Assembly (NCBI RefSeq): GCF_039523235.1
Contig: NZ_BAAAEX010000003.1
Origin: Castellaniella ginsengisoli
GTDB taxonomy: Bacteria; Pseudomonadota; Gammaproteobacteria; Burkholderiales; Burkholderiaceae_B
Length of the DNA: 64,000 bases
Direction: 5' to 3' (one strand)
A program made the position numbers and the translations under genes. This document shows positions 8,117 to 16,251 of the stretch, one piece after another (position 1 is the stretch's first letter; every line of letters begins with the position of its first letter). Under the pieces are notes generated by a model. The model had not been told where the DNA came from and did no database searches. It saw nothing but the letters and a program-made list of their open reading frames with translations.

Positions 8117-9516
8117 TTCCCGCTTCGCACGCCGGCGGGCCGCCCGCCCCCTGGCGCACCATCCTGCGGCAGGCCTGGCCGATCCTGGTCAGTTCCTGGG
8201 CGGGTATCGTCTTCGCCGTCCTGGACACGGCCATGGTGGGCCACGCCAGCGCCGCCGACCTCCAGGCGATGTCGCTGGGCGCCTCGGTCTACATCACCGT
8301 CTTCGTCGGCCTGATGGGCGTGGTGCACGCCCTGATCCCGATCATCGCCCAGCACTTCGGCGCCGGCCGCCTGCGCGAGGCCGGCCTGGCCTGGGGCCAG
8401 GGCATCTGGCTCGCCCTGATCCTGTCGGTTCTGGGCGGTATCTGCCTGCTGTTTCCCGATGTCTGGCTCAGCCTGTCGGGCGACGTCGAGCCCGATGTCC
8501 GCCGGCGCGTCGCCGGCTACCTGCTCGCTCTGGCACTGGCCCTGCCCTCGGCTCTGCTGTTCCGCACGATCTACGCCACCTCGACGGCCATCTCGCAAAC
8601 CCGCGAGGTCATGGCGATCAACGTCGGCAGCATCGCCTTCAAGCTGCTGTTCAATGTCTGGTTCATCTTCGGCGGCCTGGGGCTGCCCGAGATGGGCGCC
8701 GTGGGCGCGGGCATCGCCACCTTGGTGGTCAACTGGATGATGCTCGCCGCCGGGCTGTGGATGATCCGCCGCCGCAGCGCCTTTCGCGCCCTGTCCCTGA
8801 AACTGGGGCGCCCCCGCTGGGCGGACCAGAAAGAGCTGCTGCGCCTGGGATTGCCCATGGGCGGCTCCTACCTGATCGAGGTCTGCGCCTTCAGCTTCAT
8901 GGCGTTGCTGATCGCCCGCGACGGCTTGTACGTCAGCGGCGCCCAGCAGATCCTGGCCAACCTGATCGCCCTGTGCTACATGCTGCCGATGTCCCTGAGC
9001 CTGGCGACCGCTTCGCTCACGGCGCAGGCCGTGGGCGCGCGCGATCCAGCCCTGGCCCGGCGCACGGGATTGAACGGAATCGGGCTGGTGGCGCTCGGCG
9101 CCCTGCTGACCGGCGCGATCCTGGTGTCGGGCCAGGCGGCCATCGTGCGTGCCTACACGGACGAAATCCAGGTCGCCGCGATCGCCCTGACCCTGCTGCA
9201 GATCGCGCCCTGGTTCCATTTCTGGGACGCCATGCACTGCATCAGCGCCTACATCCTGCGCGCCTACAAAATCGCCATGGTGCCGCTGATCCTGCAGGTC
9301 ACCGCATTGACGGGCCTGGGCCTGGTGGGCGGCTGGTGGCTGGGCTACGGCTCCGCCGCGGGCGCGCTGGCCCCGGCGGCGCGCTGGCTGATGCCGGGCG
9401 CCCCTGTCGGGGCGGCCACCATGTGGATCATGGCGATGGCCGGCCTGCTGGTGTCCGCCCTGCTGCTGTTCACCTGGTACGGCCACGTGCTGCGGCGCCA
9501 GGCGCGCGCCGCCTGA
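8113..9516 (+). CDS. MATE family efflux transporter
   Basis: This 467-residue protein has twelve hydrophobic segments in two similar halves. It starts with the MATE hallmark TILRQAWPILVSSWAGIVFAVLDTAMVGH and includes the second-half opening LRLGLPMGGSYLIEVCAFSF. NorM/DinF-type MATE proteins exchange cations for drugs or metabolites across the inner membrane. The substrate is not predictable here. Its ATG overlaps the stop of the glycosyltransferase-like gene (ATGA), which suggests one transcript, although the functional link is open. It converges on proV with only 4 bases between stop codons and no obvious terminator hairpin. Confidence 0.93.
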   Translation: MIPASHAGGPPAPWRTILRQAWPILVSSWAGIVFAVLDTAMVGHASAADLQAMSLGASVYITVFVGLMGVVHALIPIIAQHFGAGRLREAGLAWGQGIWLALILSVLGGICLLFPDVWLSLSGDVEPDVRRRVAGYLLALALALPSALLFRTIYATSTAISQTREVMAINVGSIAFKLLFNVWFIFGGLGLPEMGAVGAGIATLVVNWMMLAAGLWMIRRRSAFRALSLKLGRPRWADQKELLRLGLPMGGSYLIEVCAFSFMALLIARDGLYVSGAQQILANLIALCYMLPMSLSLATASLTAQAVGARDPALARRTGLNGIGLVALGALLTGAILVSGQAAIVRAYTDEIQVAAIALTLLQIAPWFHFWDAMHCISAYILRAYKIAMVPLILQVTALTGLGLVGGWWLGYGSAAGALAPAARWLMPGAPVGAATMWIMAMAGLLVSALLLFTWYGHVLRRQARAA

Positions 9517-9520
9517 CGTC

Positions 9521-10759
9521 TCAGGCGGCCTGGCCCGCCTCGGCGGGCAGCGCCCCGGGCGCCGGACCGGCGTCGCCCGATCCGGCGGTGGCGGTGGTCA
9601 CCAGCTCGACGACCTTGCTGCGCGACAACACGCCGATGAACTCGCCCTGCTCGTCCGTCACCGCCAGCGGCGCGGGGGTGCGCAGCAGGCGCGCCAGGAC
9701 CTCGTCGAGCCCGGCCGAGGCCGGTACGGACGCCATGTCGCTGAGATGCCGGGAAATATCCCGCGCGCCTTCCCGGACGGCGCGCTGCGCATCGTCGCGC
9801 ATCAGCACGCCCGCCAGGCGCTTGCCATCCAGCACGGCGGCGTAGTCGTAATCCCGGGCCGCCAGGCGCTCCAGCGCATGCGCCGGCCGGGTGCGCATGG
9901 TCAGCGTCAAGGGGCGTTCGTTGCAGGCATGGGATGCGTTCAGCACCTTGCCCCGGTTCACGTCCTGCAGGAAAGATTCGATATAGTCGTTGGCCGGCGA
10001 CAGCAGGATGTCCTCTGGCGTGCCTTCCTGGATCAGCTCGCCGTCCTTCAGGATGGCGATCCGATTGCCCAGGCGCAGGGCCTCGTCCAGATCGTGGGTG
10101 ATGAAGACGATGGTCTTGTTCAGCTTGGCCTGCAGGGCCAGCAACTGGTCCTGCATTTCATGGCGGATGAGCGGATCCAGGGCGGAGAACGCTTCGTCCA
10201 TCAACAGGATCTCGGCATCCGTGGCCAGCGCCCGGGCCAGGCCCACGCGTTGCTGCATGCCGCCCGAAAGCTGGTGGGGATACTGGGCCTCGAAGCCGGA
10301 CAGGCCGACCTGCTCCAGCCAGTGGCGCGCGCGTTCGTTGCGCTCGGCGCGGCGCATGCCCTGCACCGCCAGGCCATAGGCTGCGTTGTCCAGCACCGTC
10401 CGGTGCGGCAGCAGGCCGAAGCGCTGGAACACCATGCTCATCTTGCTCTGGCGAAAGCGTTCCAGCTCGCGCGGGGTGAGGCTGACCACATCCACCCCAT
10501 CGACCAGAATCTGGCCGGCGCTGGGCTCGATCAGGCGGTTGAAGTGCCGGATCAGCGTCGATTTGCCGGACCCCGAAAGGCCCATGATGACGTGGATGTT
10601 GCCCTCTTCGATGGACAGGCTGATGTCGCGCAGCCCCAGGGTGTGGCCGCTGCGCTCCAGCAGGGCCTCCTTGGAGAGGCCTTCGCGGGCGGCATCCAGC
10701 CAGCGGGCCGGATGGGGGCCGAAGATCTTGTAGATATTGCGGACTTCGATCTTGCTCAT
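9521..10759 (-). CDS. proV: Glycine betaine/L-proline ABC transporter ATP-binding protein
   Basis: This 412-residue ATPase subunit of the ProU/Opu-type osmoprotectant importer has Walker A GLSGSGKST (about residues 61-69), Q-loop VFQRFGLLPHRT, signature QLSGGMQQR, Walker B ILLMDEAFSALDPL and the switch His in ITHDLDEA. A C-terminal region of two CBS modules (about residues 280-390) is typical of ProV and senses ionic strength. The N-terminal IFGPHPARWLDAAREGLSKEALLERSGHTLGLRD segment is also ProV-specific. One base separates it from proW. The order is proX-proW-proV, reversed compared with E. coli proVWX. Confidence 0.96.
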   Translation of the reverse strand: MSKIEVRNIYKIFGPHPARWLDAAREGLSKEALLERSGHTLGLRDISLSIEEGNIHVIMGLSGSGKSTLIRHFNRLIEPSAGQILVDGVDVVSLTPRELERFRQSKMSMVFQRFGLLPHRTVLDNAAYGLAVQGMRRAERNERARHWLEQVGLSGFEAQYPHQLSGGMQQRVGLARALATDAEILLMDEAFSALDPLIRHEMQDQLLALQAKLNKTIVFITHDLDEALRLGNRIAILKDGELIQEGTPEDILLSPANDYIESFLQDVNRGKVLNASHACNERPLTLTMRTRPAHALERLAARDYDYAAVLDGKRLAGVLMRDDAQRAVREGARDISRHLSDMASVPASAGLDEVLARLLRTPAPLAVTDEQGEFIGVLSRSKVVELVTTATAGSGDAGPAPGALPAEAGQAA

Positions 10760-10760
10760 G

Positions 10761-11615
10761 TCAGTTCCCCCGGACCTGCCAGCGGCGGCCGAAACGCTGC
10801 GTGATGCGGTCGAAGATGATGGCCAGCACCACGATGCCCAGGCCGGCCAGCAGGCCGCGCCCGACCTGCAGGCGGTTGATGCCCTGCAGGACTTCGTAGC
10901 CCAGGCCGCGCACCCCGATCATGGAGGCGATCACCACCATGGCCAGCGCCATCATGGTGGTCTGGTTGATGCCGGCCATGATGTTGGGCAGCGCCAGCGG
11001 CAGTTGCACGCCGAAGAGCTGGCGGCGGCGGTTGGCGCCGAAGGCGCGCGAGGCCTCCAGCACCTCGGCGTCCACCAGTCTGATGCCCAGGTCGGTCAGG
11101 CGGATGACCGGCGGCACGGCGTAGATCACCGTGGCGAACAGCGCCGCCAGCTTGCCCAGATTGAACAGCATGACCACCGGGATCAGGTAGACGAAGCTGG
11201 GCATGGTCTGCATGACGTCGAGCACCGGCAGCATCACGGCGCGCACCCAGCGGAAGCTGGCCATGGCGATCCCCACGGGGATGCCGATCAGCACCGAAAA
11301 CACGACCGCCACGATCATCAGCGACAGCGTCTGCATGGCGGCCTCCCAGAGGCCGATGGCGCCCACCAGGCACAGCAGCGCCCCCATGGCCAGGCTGAAG
11401 CGCCAGGCGCGGCTGCTCAGCCAGGCCAGGCCCATGATGACGGCCACGACCGCCCACCACGGCGAATGCCGCAGCAGGTCGTCGGACCAGATCAGAAGAT
11501 CCAGCAAAGGCTGGGTCAGCGCCCGCAGCAGGTCGGAATACTGCATGACCAGCCCATTGACGAATTCGTCGATGGGCCGTTGCAGGTCCCGGGCCGCGAT
11601 CAGTTCAGGAAACAT
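10761..11615 (-). CDS. proW: Glycine betaine/proline betaine ABC transporter permease
   Basis: This 284-residue inner-membrane permease has about six to seven helices and the BPD_transp_1 EAA-type loop (ASRAFGANRRRQLFGVQLPLALPNIMAGINQTTMMAL). The N-terminal PIDEFVNGLVMQYSDLLRALTQPLLDLL is typical of ProW/OpuAB. It forms the translocation channel with ProV ATPases and receives ligand from ProX. The ribosome site AAGGAGG overlaps the proX stop codon region, so translation follows proX closely (10-base gap). Confidence 0.96.
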   Translation of the reverse strand: MFPELIAARDLQRPIDEFVNGLVMQYSDLLRALTQPLLDLLIWSDDLLRHSPWWAVVAVIMGLAWLSSRAWRFSLAMGALLCLVGAIGLWEAAMQTLSLMIVAVVFSVLIGIPVGIAMASFRWVRAVMLPVLDVMQTMPSFVYLIPVVMLFNLGKLAALFATVIYAVPPVIRLTDLGIRLVDAEVLEASRAFGANRRRQLFGVQLPLALPNIMAGINQTTMMALAMVVIASMIGVRGLGYEVLQGINRLQVGRGLLAGLGIVVLAIIFDRITQRFGRRWQVRGN

Positions 11616-11625
11616 GCAGGCCTCC

Positions 11626-12681
11626 TTACAGGGCGGCCTTGACGCGCTCCGTCACGTCGGCGGGCAGCCAACCGGTCCAGACATCCTGCTTGTTCTTCAG
11701 GAACCACATCGCCGTCGGCTGGGGCTCGGCCTCGTTTTCTTCCATGTAGGCCATGGTCTGGTTCATGACGTCCAGAGGCACCTTGACCTGGGAGAGGAAT
11801 TCGGTCAGCTTCGGCGCATCCTGGGTGAACTTCGTGGCGACCGCCGTGAACACCGGGTTCTCGGGATAATCGGAGGCCTGCGGGTTTTCGCAGTTCGGGT
11901 CGGTCAGGCATTTCTGCTTGTCGGCGTCGTACGGCGGCAGCTCCAGCTTGACCAGATCCATGGAACCCACCAGCGGCGTCGGATACCAGTAGTAGAAAAC
12001 GACGTTTTCCTTGCGCTGGTAGGCGGCCGTCAAGGCGGCCTTCTGGGTGGCGCCGGTGCCGGGGGAAAACAGCGTGAACGTGTCGCCCAGGCCCAGGGCA
12101 TTGAACAGATTGGTGCTGACGACTTCGCAGCCCCAGCCCGCCGGGCAGCCGTAGAAGCGGCCCTTGGACGGCTCTTCGGGATCCTTGAAGGCTTCCTTGA
12201 ACTTCGGCAGATCGGCGGCCTTCTTCAGCTCGGGCAGACGCTCGGCGGTGTACTTGGGGATGAACCAGGCCTCGCCGCCCATGTAGATGTCGCCGATGCG
12301 CTTGACGCGGCCAGAGGCCTCGGCCTTGGTCCAGGGTTCCAGGGTGCTGTTCAGCCAGATTTCGCTGTTGACATCCAGATCGCCGCGCTCAAGCGCCGCC
12401 AGGGCCGGCAAGGTTTCCGTCGGCAGCACTTCGGTGTCGCAGCCGTAGCCGTGCTTGGCGATGAAACGCTCGACCTCGACCAGGACCAGATTCGACTCCC
12501 AGTTCATGCCGCCGAAGCGCACGGCGCGGTCGAGTTCGCATTGCGGCGCTTCGGCCGCCATCGAGACGGACGGGGCCAGCGAAAGGCCGGCCAGCACGGC
12601 CGACAAGGCGACGCCCAGCACGGTGCGCGACAGACGGGGGGAACGGGCCGCCCGGGGCGACGAAAAATCAGAGATAGACAT
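11626..12681 (-). CDS. proX: Glycine betaine-binding periplasmic protein
   Basis: This 351-residue OpuAC-domain binding protein has a signal peptide (MSISDFSSPRAAR, hydrophobic core VLGVALSAVLAGLSLAPSV, cleavage near MAAEA). The mature part shows FGGMNWESNLVLVEVERFI, SEIWLNSTLEPW and YYWYPTPLVGSM; the Trp and Tyr residues in such segments form the aromatic cage for quaternary ammonium ligands. Four mature cysteines may form disulphides. The start at 12681 is fixed by an ideal AAAGGAGG ribosome site 7 bases upstream; the longer in-frame extension to 12834 has no such site. First gene of proXWV, probably osmotically regulated by analogy. Confidence 0.95.
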   Translation of the reverse strand: MSISDFSSPRAARSPRLSRTVLGVALSAVLAGLSLAPSVSMAAEAPQCELDRAVRFGGMNWESNLVLVEVERFIAKHGYGCDTEVLPTETLPALAALERGDLDVNSEIWLNSTLEPWTKAEASGRVKRIGDIYMGGEAWFIPKYTAERLPELKKAADLPKFKEAFKDPEEPSKGRFYGCPAGWGCEVVSTNLFNALGLGDTFTLFSPGTGATQKAALTAAYQRKENVVFYYWYPTPLVGSMDLVKLELPPYDADKQKCLTDPNCENPQASDYPENPVFTAVATKFTQDAPKLTEFLSQVKVPLDVMNQTMAYMEENEAEPQPTAMWFLKNKQDVWTGWLPADVTERVKAAL

Positions 12682-13024
12682 AGATGCCTCCTTTGGGTTA
12701 CGGAGACGCCGGACACTCCATGCGGGGCCGACGCCATAGCTTAGGGGAGGGTGTGCGGAAGACGGCCGCTGGCCGCCAATACATACCAGCACTACAGGCG
12801 CGAAGCGCCCTGGACAGACAGTGCCGTCGACCAAGGACGGCGCTGCCAGAATTGATAAAAAGAACTACCGAAGAAGGGCTATTTTACACGTCAGATACAA
12901 GAAAATAAACCCTGTTAAGGATAAACGCTTCCGGACATCACCCTGCACGCCTGCAAAACCGGCATGCGCACAGGCGCCGGGCGCCCCGAAACCGCGGGCG
13001 CCCGGCCGGATGAAGCGGACGGGA
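12682..13024. other. Gap between cfa and proX: proX promoter region and a hairpin
   Basis: 343 bases without a convincing gene. The AT-richer core (about 12850-12930) should hold the leftward proX promoter; a TAAAAT box read on the minus strand near 12887-12892 is the best -10, with no good -35. The part next to cfa contains the hairpin listed separately. Nothing else is recognised. Confidence 0.5.
12977..13005 (-). terminator. Hairpin downstream of cfa
   Basis: CCGGGCGCCC (12977-12986) and GGGCGCCCGG (12996-13005) form a perfect 10-bp stem with a 9-base loop, 19 bases past the cfa stop. There is no T-run, so termination efficiency is uncertain. Confidence 0.45.
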
Positions 13025-14287
13025 TCAACGGGCCTGGTAGATGTAATCGCGCCGCCAGGGATAGGCCTGCCCTTCCGGATAGTCCAGCTCGTCGGAGCGT
13101 CCCGATGGCTGGGGCTGGGCGAGAATCTGGTGCAGGGCGATCCAGCCGTGCTCGAAGCCCATGGCGCAGCCCGCCAGATACATGCGGTAGGCCCGCAGGG
13201 AACGCTCGCCCTGGGGGGTGTTCAGGATGGCGCGGGCCTCGTCCAGGCGAGCCTCCAGGGCATCGCTCCAGGCCCACAGCGTGCGCGCATAGTGCGGCCG
13301 CAGGTTCTCGACGTCCAGGTCTTCGAGGCCAGCCGCCGCCAGGGTCTGTTGCACGTAATGGATATGGGACAGCTCGCCGCCGGGAAAGATGAATTTCTCG
13401 ATGAATTCCCCCATGCCGGCGCCCAGCTCGCTGTTGTCCAGCCCGCCGGCCGTGATGCCGTGGTTCAGGATCAGGCCGCCAGGCCGCACCAGCCGGCGCA
13501 GCTTGGAGAAATAGCCGGTCAGTTGGGCGCGCCCCACGTGCTCGAACATGCCGACCGAAGCGATCTTGTCGTAGGGCCGGGACTCGTCGAGCTTGCGGTA
13601 ATCGAGCAGTTCCATGCGCACGCGCCCGGACAGGCCTTTTTCCTGGATCAGGCGGTTGACGTAGGCATGCTGGTTGTTCGACAGGGTGATGCCGGTGACG
13701 TCGGCTCCGTAGTGCTCCGCCGCCCACAGCATCAGGCCGCCCCACCCTCCGCCGACGTCCAGAAAACGCTCGCCGGGCTTGAGGGCCAGCTTGCGGCAGA
13801 TGTGGTCGAGCTTGGCTTCCTGGGCCTGGGCGACGGTGAAATCCGGCTCGCGATAGTACGCGCAAGAATAGACGCGGCGCGGGTCCAGCCACAGGGCGTA
13901 GAAATCGTCGGACAGGTCGTAGTGGAATTCGATCTGCCGCGCATCGCGCTCGATCGAGTGGCGCCAGACCGACACCAGCCGTTTCACCAGGCTGGTCAGC
14001 CAGCCCGAGCGGGCCAGATCGACGGGCGAACCGGGCAGGATGCCGGCCGCCAGGCGCATCAGGTCTTGCATGGAGCCGTCGAACTCGAACTTGCCGTCGA
14101 CGTAGTCCTCGCCCAGCACGCCCACCTCGCCCGCTGCGAAGTGCGCCAGAACGGAGGCGTCGCGCACGCGCAGGTGGAGCGCGGCGTCCGGGGCGCCGAT
14201 CCTGCTGCCATCCGGCAATTCCATGGACACCGGCACGGGCAAGGCCCCCAGCTTGTCTTCGATGATGGATGCAATCGCTGCCAACAA
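13025..14287 (-). CDS. cfa: Cyclopropane-fatty-acyl-phospholipid synthase family protein
   Basis: This 420-residue SAM-dependent enzyme adds a methylene bridge to cis-unsaturated acyl chains of membrane phospholipids. Visible CFAS motifs are FHYDLSDDFYALWLD, YSCAYYREPDFTVAQAQEAKLDHICRKL, the SAM site FLDVGGGWGGL, GITLSNNQ, SVGMFEHVG and the C-terminal HYARTLWAWSDALEA. The N-terminal 100 residues are the lipid-contact domain. The start is TTG at 14287, with GGAGG 5 bases upstream and a second TTG immediately after; no ATG is available. It is divergent from the Bcr/CflA gene. A TTGATG/TACTAT promoter reading left at about 14346-14319 with a 16-base spacer is possible. Confidence 0.93.
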   Translation of the reverse strand: MLAAIASIIEDKLGALPVPVSMELPDGSRIGAPDAALHLRVRDASVLAHFAAGEVGVLGEDYVDGKFEFDGSMQDLMRLAAGILPGSPVDLARSGWLTSLVKRLVSVWRHSIERDARQIEFHYDLSDDFYALWLDPRRVYSCAYYREPDFTVAQAQEAKLDHICRKLALKPGERFLDVGGGWGGLMLWAAEHYGADVTGITLSNNQHAYVNRLIQEKGLSGRVRMELLDYRKLDESRPYDKIASVGMFEHVGRAQLTGYFSKLRRLVRPGGLILNHGITAGGLDNSELGAGMGEFIEKFIFPGGELSHIHYVQQTLAAAGLEDLDVENLRPHYARTLWAWSDALEARLDEARAILNTPQGERSLRAYRMYLAGCAMGFEHGWIALHQILAQPQPSGRSDELDYPEGQAYPWRRDYIYQAR

Positions 14288-14377
14288 AGCCTCCCTCGGT
14301 CATGTACAAGACCTTGCTATAGTAGCGCCAAATCCGGCCGCATCAAGCCCCTCTTCAAGCGCCCCTCCTCCGCATCC

Positions 14378-15583
14378 ATGGCTTCCCGTTTCTCGTCCCC
14401 GCCGATGCCGCCCTGGCTGATCCTGATGGGCGCGCTCGCCGCCCTCGGCCCCCTGGCCATCGACATGTACCTGCCCGCCTTCGGCGCCATGGCGGCCGAC
14501 CTGGGCGTGCACCCGGGCCTGGTCGAGCGCACCCTCGCCAGCTACCTGCTGGGCCTCGCCCTGGCGCAACTGGCCTATGGCCCGCTGACCGACCGCTATG
14601 GCCGCAAGCCGCCGCTGCTGCTGGGCCTGGCGCTGTTCTCGCTCGCCTCCATCGCTTGCGCGCTGAGCAGCGACATCGACCACCTGATCCTGTGGCGCGT
14701 GGTCCAGGCTTTCGGCGGCGCCGCCGGCATGGTGGTTCCCCGCGCCGTGATCCGCGACCACCTGGACACCCGCGAAGCCGCCCAGGCCCTGTCCCTGCTG
14801 ATGCTGGTGATGGGCGTGATGCCCATCCTGGCGCCCTTGCTGGGCGGCCAGGCCGTGACGCTCGGCTCCTGGCGCACCGTCTTCTACCTGATCGGCCTGA
14901 TCAGCGCCGGGCTATGGCTAGCCGTGGCGCTGTTCATGCGCGAATCCCTGGATGCCGCGCAGCGTTCGCCGCTGGCCGTGAGGGCCATCGCCGCCCACTT
15001 CCGCCTGCTGCTGTCCCATCGCGGCTTCATGGGCTACACCCTGGCGGGCGGCTTCGGTTCGGCGGGCCTGTTCGCCTATATTTCAGGTTCGCCCCAGGTC
15101 TTCATCACCCTCTACGGCGTCGATCCGCGCTGGTTCGGCCTGCTGTTCGGCCTGAACGCGGCCGCCCTGATCATCGCCGCGCAGTTCAGCGCCCGCCTCT
15201 TGAACCGCCATCCCCCGATCCGCCTGCTGAACCGCGCCCAGGGCACGCTGGTGCTGATGACGCTGTGCGGCCTGGCGCTGACCCTGCTGGACTGGATCAC
15301 CCTGCCCCTGCTGATGCTGTGCCTGATGGGGTTCATGGCCAGCCAGGGTTTCGTCGGCCCCAATGCCGCCGCCCTCGCGCTGGCCGAGCAGGGGCCACGC
15401 CTGGGCGTGGCTTCGGCCCTGATGGGCTCGATACAGATGTTTTGCGGCGCACTGGCCGGCTTTGCCGTCAGCGCCTGGCACACGGGCACCCCCCTGCCCC
15501 TGACGGCCCTGCTGACGGCCTGTGCGCTCCTGTCGTGGCTTTTCAGCCGCATCGCCCAGGGGGCCTTCCGACAATCTGCTTGA
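14378..15583 (+). CDS. Bcr/CflA family multidrug efflux MFS transporter
   Basis: This 401-residue inner-membrane transporter has twelve helices. The first helix runs LILMGALAALGPLAIDMYLPAF, the Bcr/CflA (DHA1) hallmark, and the A-loop motif GPLTDRYGRKP follows helix 2. The motif C-like MLVMGVMPILAPLLGG in helix 5 marks drug/H+ antiport. Substrates may include bicyclomycin-type drugs or small metabolites such as cysteine. ATG at 14378 starts just before helix 1; the same frame is open far upstream but antisense to cfa, so that part is shadow. The stop overlaps the probable -35 of rpmB. Confidence 0.93.
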   Translation: MASRFSSPPMPPWLILMGALAALGPLAIDMYLPAFGAMAADLGVHPGLVERTLASYLLGLALAQLAYGPLTDRYGRKPPLLLGLALFSLASIACALSSDIDHLILWRVVQAFGGAAGMVVPRAVIRDHLDTREAAQALSLLMLVMGVMPILAPLLGGQAVTLGSWRTVFYLIGLISAGLWLAVALFMRESLDAAQRSPLAVRAIAAHFRLLLSHRGFMGYTLAGGFGSAGLFAYISGSPQVFITLYGVDPRWFGLLFGLNAAALIIAAQFSARLLNRHPPIRLLNRAQGTLVLMTLCGLALTLLDWITLPLLMLCLMGFMASQGFVGPNAAALALAEQGPRLGVASALMGSIQMFCGALAGFAVSAWHTGTPLPLTALLTACALLSWLFSRIAQGAFRQSA

Positions 15584-15609
15584 TTTACCGAGCAATTTCA
15601 GTATAGAAT
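15580..15609 (+). promoter_or_regulatory. Probable rpmBG promoter
   Basis: TTGATT (15580-15585), an 18-base spacer and TAGAAT (15604-15609), 37 bases before the rpmB ATG. The -35 overlaps the stop codon of the preceding transporter gene. A GAGGTGAG ribosome site follows. Confidence 0.6.
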
Positions 15610-15645
15610 GCAAGGCTTTCCCGATACACAAACAGAGGTGAGACC

Positions 15646-15882
15646 ATGGCACGCGTATGCCAAGTAACCGGCAAAGGCCCGATGGTGGGCAACAACGTCT
15701 CGCACGCGAACAATAAAACCAAGCGTCGTTTCCTGCCCAACCTGCAATCGCGCCGGTTCTGGGTCGAGTCCGAAAACCGCTGGGTGCGCCTGCGCGTATC
15801 CACCAAGGCCCTGCGCACCATCGACAAGAACGGCATCGACGCCGTCCTGGCCGATCTGCGTGCCCGTGGCGAACTGGCCTGA
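15646..15882 (+). CDS. rpmB: 50S ribosomal protein L28
   Basis: This 78-residue L28 opens MARVCQVTGKGPMVGNNVSHANNKTKRRFLPN and contains NLQSRRFWVE, both diagnostic for the family. It is basic, a component of the large subunit. It precedes rpmG by 22 bases, the standard rpmB-rpmG pair, and has its own likely promoter. Confidence 0.98.
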   Translation: MARVCQVTGKGPMVGNNVSHANNKTKRRFLPNLQSRRFWVESENRWVRLRVSTKALRTIDKNGIDAVLADLRARGELA

Positions 15883-15904
15883 TCGGCCGCGATAGGAGCA
15901 CATC

Positions 15905-16072
15905 ATGGCTAAAGGCATCCGCGAGAAAATCAAGCTCGAGTCGACCGCCGGCACGGGTCATTTCTACACGACCACGAAAAACAAGCGCAACATGCCGGAA
16001 AAAATGCTGATCAAGAAATTTGATCCGGTCGCGCGCAAGCACGTCGACTACAAGGAAACCAAGCTGAAATAA
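15905..16072 (+). CDS. rpmG: 50S ribosomal protein L33
   Basis: This 55-residue protein reads MAKGIREKIKLESTAGTGHFY, continues YTTTKNKRNMPEKMLIKKFDP and ends ETKLK, the L33 family. It lacks the zinc-ribbon CxxC pairs of the C+ form, as in most proteobacterial L33. A ribosome site (AGGAG) stands 7 bases before the ATG. Second gene of the rpmBG operon, followed by a strong terminator. Confidence 0.97.
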   Translation: MAKGIREKIKLESTAGTGHFYTTTKNKRNMPEKMLIKKFDPVARKHVDYKETKLK

Positions 16073-16112
16073 TCCGGGATCGCCTCTCCCGGATCGTCTC
16101 ACCGGCTTCCAG

Positions 16113-16140
16113 AAATCCCCGCCTCGAGCGGGGATTTTTC
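16113..16140 (+). terminator. Rho-independent terminator after rpmG
   Basis: ATCCCCGC (16115-16122), loop CTCGA, GCGGGGAT (16128-16135) followed by TTTT. The stem is perfect and lies 43 bases past the rpmG stop. Confidence 0.9.
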
Positions 16141-16181
16141 TTTGGCGATGGCCGGAGCCCACCCGGCGGCGGCGCCCGTCC

Positions 16182-16210
16182 GACCTCCGAAGCCCACGAC
16201 CCTCTATAAT
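16182..16210 (+). promoter_or_regulatory. leuS promoter (-10 TATAAT)
   Basis: A perfect TATAAT at 16205-16210, 42 bases before the leuS ATG. The -35 position 17 bases upstream (16182-16187, GACCTC) is poor, so the promoter may depend on other contacts. Confidence 0.5.
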
Positions 16211-16251
16211 GTCGGGCTGGCCCTTTTCACTCCCATTTCCCAGACAGATCC

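Noticed and set aside
12821..15583. One 920-codon frame spanning the proX-cfa gap, cfa and the Bcr/CflA gene
   Set aside because: Only the last 401 residues match a family. The front part is antisense to cfa and to the gap and shows the Arg/Gly/Gln-rich composition of a GC-rich shadow.
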